Part shown: piece after piece, positions 59,897 through 64,000 of the stretch
Layout: the number at the start of each line of letters is the position of its first letter
How positions within the stretch are numbered: the first letter of the stretch is position 1
Source of the DNA: Bacillus sp. NTK034
Lineage (GTDB): Bacteria; Bacillota; Bacilli; Bacillales; Cytobacillaceae
Assembly (NCBI RefSeq): GCF_017303275.1
Contig: NZ_JAFKOJ010000008.1
Span: 186,001 to 250,000 of the forward strand
DNA length: 64,000 bases
Reading direction: 5' to 3'
Notes under the pieces: model-generated
Seen by the model: the letters and a program-made list of their open reading frames with translations, nothing else
The model's database searches: none
Told to the model about the DNA's origin: nothing
Translations under genes and position numbers: made by a program

Positions 59897-60517
59897 GTGT
59901 ATAAAAATAGGATTCAATACTATTTAAGCCAAAGACGAAGGGGTAATTTTTCCGCCTTTAAAAATGGGCTGATTATCATATTCGGAGCAACACTTGTGGC
60001 TGTTTCCCTGCAATTATTCCTTGTGAAAAATTATGTTATTGATGGAGGCATTGTTGGATTGAGCATCATCCTTTCACATGTATTTCATGTAGATGTGGGT
60101 GTCTTGATCCTGCTGTTGAATCTCCCCTTTTTAGTGGCGGGCTTTTTCTACTTAGGGGGAAGATTTTTGGTGTTAAGCCTTTTTGCCAGTTCCGTGCTGG
60201 CAGGTGAGACATACATATTGGCCCCATTTGAGGAAGTGACTGACCATCCCCTGCTGATCATAATTCTGGGAGGTCTTTTGCTCGGAATGGGAGTGGGTCT
60301 CATTATCCGGTTTGGAGCCTGTCTGGATGGTACAGAAGTTTTGGCTATTTTATTCAGCGAGCGTTTGCCTTTAACCATCGGGCAATGCATCCTATTAATG
60401 AATACCATTATCTTTGGAAGTTCTGTTTTTTTATTCGGCATTACAGAAGCCGCATACTCCCTTGCTACATTTTTTGTTGCATATAAAACCATAGATACCA
60501 TTATTATGAAGACTTAA
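59897..60517 (+). CDS. YitT family membrane protein (short form)
   Basis: A 206-residue protein with the five-to-six-helix YitT_membrane (DUF161) domain, including KNYVIDGGIVGLSIILSHVF and FGACLDGTEVLAILFSERL. Most YitT proteins have about 280 residues because of a C-terminal DUF2179 domain; this one stops after the membrane part and is complete with a stop codon. Function unknown; possibly transport. AAAGGAG lies 7 bases before the GTG start. Confidence 0.8.
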   Translation: MYKNRIQYYLSQRRRGNFSAFKNGLIIIFGATLVAVSLQLFLVKNYVIDGGIVGLSIILSHVFHVDVGVLILLLNLPFLVAGFFYLGGRFLVLSLFASSVLAGETYILAPFEEVTDHPLLIIILGGLLLGMGVGLIIRFGACLDGTEVLAILFSERLPLTIGQCILLMNTIIFGSSVFLFGITEAAYSLATFFVAYKTIDTIIMKT

Positions 60518-60585
60518 ACATTTTCGGATAAATTTGATGGGCCAGGTGCATTCTAAATAGTAAAAAAAGCTAAAGGAGATTATTT

Positions 60586-60822
60586 GTGAATCCATACGAA
60601 ATTACCAGTATGATTATTGATGATGAATTTGATGGAGAAGAATATGCCACAATTGAATTTCTCCAGGAAAATAATACTTATAGCATAACATTTAAAAAAG
60701 CTGATCTTGAAGTGATCAACGCCTGGGTATTTCATGATGGCTCGTCGCTTCCGGCAAATTTGTCTGAGGAGATGATAGAGTCAATCAGAAACTCTGTGAA
60801 AAAAAGAATAGGACAAAAATAG
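60586..60822 (+). CDS. Small hypothetical protein
   Basis: A 78-residue acidic protein with two beta strands (YATIEFLQENNTYSITFK) and an amphipathic C-terminal helix. AAAGGAG stands 7 bases before the GTG start. It follows the YitT gene by 68 bases and ends with a terminator that overlaps its stop codon. No family recognised. Confidence 0.65.
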   Translation: MNPYEITSMIIDDEFDGEEYATIEFLQENNTYSITFKKADLEVINAWVFHDGSSLPANLSEEMIESIRNSVKKRIGQK

Positions 60823-60851
60823 AGGCAGGAAAGCGAACCTCTATTTTTTTT
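60820..60851 (+). terminator. Terminator of the small gene
   Basis: TAGAGG/CCTCTA stem with a 12-nt loop and eight T. Confidence 0.75.
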
Positions 60852-60879
60852 GCATAAAATCAGTCATCTCTCAAACAAT

Positions 60880-60907
60880 ACTTGTAAATACAATTGTATC
60901 TGCAAGT
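60880..60907. promoter_or_regulatory. Palindromic operator before the MarR gene
   Basis: A perfect 12-bp palindrome ATACAATTGTAT (60888-60899) is flanked by the outer inverted repeat ACTTG/CAAGT. It lies 13 bases before the MarR/Hpr-like start, fitting autoregulation. Confidence 0.65.
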
Positions 60908-60920
60908 GAGGGGGAAAAGG

Positions 60921-61412
60921 ATGAACATTTTATTGAAACAGCAGACATTGCTTGTCATAAGGGCACTATACTTCTGTATGGAAAAGAAGTGGGCAGAGCT
61001 TGAAAAGAAATTTAAGCTGACGCCTGCTCAGCAGCATATTTTGTTCCTGCTTGGCACCCATAATCAAAAACTAAGCCCGACCCAAATAAGTGATCTGGGC
61101 TGCTGGCATCTATCGACTGTAACCAGGCTTTTAAAACCGTTAAAGGAAAAAGGACTGATCGAAATCACGGCCAATAAAGAGCAGCTCCGCTATAAATGTG
61201 TAGCAATTTCCAAAAGCGGAAAGGAACTATTGGATCAGATTATGGATGAGGTAAAAGAGATGGAACAATTTCCGCTGAATATGAGTCATTTATCGGAAAA
61301 CGAGCTTATGTCTTTCCTTGAATATGGGCAGAAGATATTAGGGGTTCAAAAAGGAGATACATTTAGAAAAATGCTGATTGATGCACGGGTAGAAAACTAT
61401 GATTATGCATAA
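60921..61412 (+). CDS. MarR-family regulator, Hpr/ScoC-like
   Basis: A 163-residue winged-helix protein of the MarR fold. The N-terminal helix region (LVIRALYFCMEKKWAELEKK) and the LTPAQQHILFLLG entry resemble the Hpr/ScoC branch, with recognition segment LGCWHLSTVTRLLKPLKEKG. The start is the ATG at 60921 after GAGGGGG; the TTG at 60894 would add nine residues across the operator. It probably represses itself and the following membrane-protein gene, 38 bases downstream. Confidence 0.8.
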   Translation: MNILLKQQTLLVIRALYFCMEKKWAELEKKFKLTPAQQHILFLLGTHNQKLSPTQISDLGCWHLSTVTRLLKPLKEKGLIEITANKEQLRYKCVAISKSGKELLDQIMDEVKEMEQFPLNMSHLSENELMSFLEYGQKILGVQKGDTFRKMLIDARVENYDYA

Positions 61413-61450
61413 TTCTATTAAGATGATGATGCGTTTAGGGAGGTAATTCT

Positions 61451-62017
61451 TTGAGTTATAGTGAATACTGGGAGCAGATATTCTCCCAAAGTGAAAAGAT
61501 GAATGGACTCATTTCTTCCTATTGGAGAGAATACTCTGGTCTTGGAACCTGGCAGTTTTGGGTGGTTTTGGCACTTATGGTGCTGCCGCTCGTTATTGTA
61601 TATCTATCAATTGACAGGACCAGGATATTTGAGATTTTCTTCTTTGGTTATACCGTGCATATTCTTTGGACGTACGCCGACAGCTTTTTGGAACGATATA
61701 GTTATTTTGTTCACACCTATTTTTTATTTCCCATGTTTCCCTATGCCCTGAACATGACAGCATCAGCTTTACCAGTCGGTTTCCTGCTGATTTATCAGTT
61801 CTGCACAAACCACAAGAAAAGCTTTCTGATTTACACGATTTTAGCAAGTGCCGTTTTTGCCTTTGGATTTGCCACACTTGAGGAATGGGCAGGCATGGTG
61901 CATTTTAAAAAGGGAATGAATCATTTCTATATCTTTCTGATCGATATCTCGATCGCTTATGCAGCCTATTTTTTGACAATGTTTGTTAAAAGAATGAGTG
62001 AGAATATCAAAGGATGA
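61451..62017 (+). CDS. Integral membrane protein of unknown function
   Basis: A 188-residue protein with about five membrane segments after a soluble N-terminus (1-35). It contains HKKSFLIYTILASAVFAFGF, matching in pattern the 41088 protein (SKKTFILYVLVWALFGVLVQ), so the two are likely related. GGGAGG is 7 bases before the TTG start. It follows the MarR gene directly and ends just before a 19-bp hairpin. Function unknown. Confidence 0.7.
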   Translation: MSYSEYWEQIFSQSEKMNGLISSYWREYSGLGTWQFWVVLALMVLPLVIVYLSIDRTRIFEIFFFGYTVHILWTYADSFLERYSYFVHTYFLFPMFPYALNMTASALPVGFLLIYQFCTNHKKSFLIYTILASAVFAFGFATLEEWAGMVHFKKGMNHFYIFLIDISIAYAAYFLTMFVKRMSENIKG

Positions 62018-62028
62018 CCAAAATCGAA

Positions 62029-62072
62029 AACAATGAGCATCCCATCTCTAAGCAGATGGGATGCTCATTGTT
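62029..62072. other. Perfect 19-bp-stem hairpin
   Basis: AACAATGAGCATCCCATCT pairs fully with AGATGGGATGCTCATTGTT around the loop CTAAGC. There is no T-run, but the stem is strong enough to act as an mRNA 3' end or Rho-independent signal in both directions. Confidence 0.8.
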
Positions 62073-62106
62073 AAACGTTCTCTTTCCATCGCTTCATTGG
62101 ATTGTC

Positions 62107-62135
62107 TTGATCCTCAGTTAATGACAACCTATAAT
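62107..62135 (+). promoter_or_regulatory. Promoter upstream of the GntR/UTRA gene
   Basis: TTGATC (62107-62112), 17-bp spacer, consensus TATAAT (62130-62135). It gives a leader of about 115 bases that includes the palindrome at 62204. Confidence 0.55.
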
Positions 62136-62203
62136 TAGAAAAATTTTTAAATACGCGCAACAGGATCTGCTGTAAATGGATGGATATTCATTCGGGTAAC
62201 CTA

Positions 62204-62217
62204 TATAATTAATTATA
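62204..62217. promoter_or_regulatory. Probable GntR/HutC operator
   Basis: TATAATTAATTATA, a perfect 14-bp palindrome, 40 bases before the GntR start. Confidence 0.5.
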
Positions 62218-62256
62218 CATTTTGATTATTCGAAAAATAGTAAGGAGGCATCCATT

Positions 62257-62982
62257 ATGACAGAGTTAGATTCTAAAAGTCCTATTCCGCTTCACATACA
62301 ATTAAAAAATAAGCTGCAGGAGCTCATAGACAATCGTTCTTTCAATGAGAAAATTCCAAGTGAAAGGGAGTTGATGGATACCTATAAAGTGAGCAGAAGT
62401 ACAGTGAGAGAGGCAGTTTCCCATTTAGTCAACGAAGGTGTGCTAAAGAAAGTCCACGGAAAAGGCACTTTTATTTCAAAGAAACCGATTGAGGAGTGGC
62501 TGGGAAATATTACGAGTACAACAGAAGTGATTAAAAAAATGGGGATGAAGCCTGATGCAAAATTACTGGACAATGGCATTGTTGTTCCATCAAGAGAAAT
62601 TGTGGAAGCCAGCGGACTTACAGAGGCATACTTTATAAAGCGAATTCGCTATGCAAACGATAAGCCATTGGCCCTTGAAAGTCAGTATTACCCTATTGAA
62701 ATTGGTGAAAATCTCGCCAGATATGATATTGAAAAGGGTACATTGTATGATCTGCTGGAGCAAAGTTTAGACTTAAAGTTTTCAGAAGCTGAACAGATCA
62801 TTACAAGTACTTATTTATCCAAGGAAGAAGCCGACCTGCTTGGTGTACCCTCTACATTAAGTGTGCTTCACATAGAGCGGTTATTATCAGACACAAATGG
62901 CAGCTTAATAGAATATTATTCTGCTTTTTTTCGTTCGGATATGTATTCATTTAGAATAAAACTATCAAAGAATTATAGTTAA
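62257..62982 (+). CDS. GntR-family regulator, HutC/UTRA subfamily
   Basis: A 241-residue regulator. The winged helix occupies about 8-75 (ERELMDTYKVSRSTVREAVS) and a UTRA ligand domain about 90-235 (FIKRIRYANDKPLALESQYY). Such proteins bind sugar phosphates, histidine-pathway compounds or other small molecules. AAGGAGG is 8 bases before the ATG. Alanine dehydrogenase follows after 192 bases with its own promoter-like sequence, and the GntR protein may control it. Confidence 0.85.
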   Translation: MTELDSKSPIPLHIQLKNKLQELIDNRSFNEKIPSERELMDTYKVSRSTVREAVSHLVNEGVLKKVHGKGTFISKKPIEEWLGNITSTTEVIKKMGMKPDAKLLDNGIVVPSREIVEASGLTEAYFIKRIRYANDKPLALESQYYPIEIGENLARYDIEKGTLYDLLEQSLDLKFSEAEQIITSTYLSKEEADLLGVPSTLSVLHIERLLSDTNGSLIEYYSAFFRSDMYSFRIKLSKNYS

Positions 62983-63051
62983 ATGCAGTGTTATTCAATT
63001 TTACAATAATATCTATTGATAATTCCGATAATATAAAATTTTTAGAAAATA

Positions 63052-63080
63052 TTGAAAAGGAATAATGGTTATGTTTTAAT
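63052..63080 (+). promoter_or_regulatory. Promoter of ald
   Basis: TTGAAA (63052-63057), 17-bp spacer, TTTAAT (63075-63080). Confidence 0.5.
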
Positions 63081-63119
63081 TACAACTGAGGCTAGTCATA
63101 CAACAACTGGTACGGACGA

Positions 63120-63131
63120 CATGACGTCATG
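63120..63131. promoter_or_regulatory. Palindrome in the ald leader
   Basis: CATGACGTCATG, a perfect 12-bp palindrome about 40 bases downstream of the -10 and 43 bases before the ATG; possible operator. Confidence 0.4.
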
Positions 63132-63174
63132 ACGAGATGGTTAATATTTCTATTTTGCAGGATGGAGTGATGAC

Positions 63175-64000
63175 ATGATTATTGGTGTGCCAAAGGAAGT
63201 AAAGAATAATGAAAACCGGGTTTCCGTTGTTCCAGCAAGTGTTTCTGCATTTGTTAATGCAGGCCATACGGTCTGGATTGAGAAGGGTTCAGGTGCAGGA
63301 AGCGGCATCTCAGACGAGGAATACGAAAAAGCTGGTGCAACGGTTGTGTCAAGTGCAAAAGAGGCCTGGGCTGCGGATATGGTTATGAAAGTTAAAGAGC
63401 CTCAGCCAGTCGAATACCAATATTTCCGAAAAGGATTAATTCTCTTTACTTACTTGCATCTTGCAGCTGAACCTGAATTGACAAAGGCTTTGGTCGAAAA
63501 AGAAGTTACCTCGATTGCTTATGAAACCATTCAGCTGGATAACAAATCATTGCCTCTTCTAACGCCTATGAGCGAGGTTGCCGGAAGGATGTCTGTCCAG
63601 CTCGGAGCGCAATTTCTTGAAAAGATTCATGGCGGTAAAGGTGTCTTATTAGGCGGGGTTCCTGGTGTGAAGCCTGGAAAAGTGGTGATTATTGGCGGGG
63701 GAGTAGTTGGGACAAATGCCGCAAAAATGGCTGTCGGCCTTGGTGCAGATGTATGCATCATCGACATAAGTGCAGAAAGACTCCGCCAGCTGGACGATCT
63801 TTTTTCAGGCAGAGTGAGAACAGTCATGTCAAATCCGTTCAATATCGCCCAGGAAGTAAAACTGGCCGATTTAGTGATAGGGGCTGTCCTTATCCCCGGT
63901 GCAAAAGCACCTCAGTTAGTAACCGAAGAAATGGTTATGCAAATGGAAAAGAACTCGGTCATTATTGATGTTGCCATTGATCAGGGCGGTTCAATTGAAA
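63175..64000 (+). CDS. ald: Alanine dehydrogenase (partial, runs off the window)
   Basis: The first 275 residues of an L-alanine dehydrogenase, which deaminates alanine to pyruvate with NAD+, important in sporulation and alanine use. The start [20 protein letters not shown] is typical. Substrate residues Arg15, Lys75 (VMKVKEP) and His96 (YLHLAAEP) are in place, and the NAD+ loop is [24 protein letters not shown] lies 7 bases before the ATG. The UTRA-type GntR gene is upstream; a 12-bp palindrome lies in the leader. The C-terminal third lies beyond 64000. Confidence 0.9.
   Translation, partial: MIIGVPKEVKNNENRVSVVPASVSAFVNAGHTVWIEKGSGAGSGISDEEYEKAGATVVSSAKEAWAADMVMKVKEPQPVEYQYFRKGLILFTYLHLAAEPELTKALVEKEVTSIAYETIQLDNKSLPLLTPMSEVAGRMSVQLGAQFLEKIHGGKGVLLGGVPGVKPGKVVIIGGGVVGTNAAKMAVGLGADVCIIDISAERLRQLDDLFSGRVRTVMSNPFNIAQEVKLADLVIGAVLIPGAKAPQLVTEEMVMQMEKNSVIIDVAIDQGGSIE

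Overview
The window is a 64-kb piece of chromosome from a low-GC, endospore-former-type member of the Bacillaceae, probably close to Cytobacillus, Mesobacillus or Neobacillus. The evidence is strong AGGAGG ribosome binding sites, sigma-A promoters, cre, LexA and c-di-AMP/ZTP/guanine RNA switches of Bacillus type, and gene products that match Bacillus families (Amj, KtrC/KtrD, DUF4004 plus bactofilin, CatD/CatE, YolD, DUF1450, DUF2187, DUF3189, YitT). I saw no rRNA, tRNA, prophage, insertion sequence or CRISPR array. Genes sit on both strands in short operons, with many one-gene units for detoxification, acetylation and regulation.

Layout. 0-6.3 kb: nucleotidyltransferase-like protein, VOC protein, a 52-bp tandem repeat, a DinB-like protein, the lipid II flippase Amj, a DedA protein, two copies of an 89-bp repeat, a CorC/CNNM-type ion transporter and a MerR regulator with a disrupted start. 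6.4-15.6 kb: a glutamate/dicarboxylate-type symporter behind a c-di-AMP riboswitch (minus strand), two GNATs, a serine hydrolase, a DinB protein and a secreted endonuclease, then a second c-di-AMP riboswitch in front of the potassium uptake pair ktrC-ktrD. 16-25.8 kb: FUSC transporter, an SOS-type YolD gene, TPR, MEDS and GNAT proteins, a DUF4004 regulator with a bactofilin, a ZTP riboswitch with phosphoglycerate dehydrogenase (serA), and a sigma factor followed by a second ClpP-type protease. 25.8-34.5 kb: GntR regulator and brnQ, a guanine riboswitch in front of a lipoprotein nucleosidase/phosphorylase, a quinone/catechol defence operon (HxlR regulator, catD, catE, FMN reductase), a ZIP transporter and a MOSC protein.

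34.5-45.6 kb: MFS exporter, a zone of gene decay (NUDIX and GNAT remnants) around an unknown anchored protein, a LacI regulator, two overlapping membrane proteins, a FabH-type ketoacyl synthase, a VWA lipoprotein and a GNAT. 45.6-55.1 kb: Bcr/CflA exporter, a VOC protein, an RpiR regulator with a 6-phospho-beta-glucosidase, and a 1229-residue membrane protein that joins GH18, NodB-type deacetylase and GT2 synthase modules. 55.3-64 kb: TetR with an SDR, a frameshifted amine oxidase, a 2OG-Fe(II) oxygenase, a YitT protein, an Hpr-like MarR with a membrane protein, a GntR/UTRA regulator, and alanine dehydrogenase, which runs off the right edge.

The main theme is RNA-level control by small purine nucleotides. 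Two c-di-AMP switches link potassium uptake with a probable glutamate importer. A guanine switch controls a surface nucleoside-cleaving lipoprotein. A ZTP switch controls entry into serine and one-carbon metabolism. The second theme is a dispersed family of 52-bp-period intergenic repeats, each carrying a 25-nt inverted repeat, found at three separate places.
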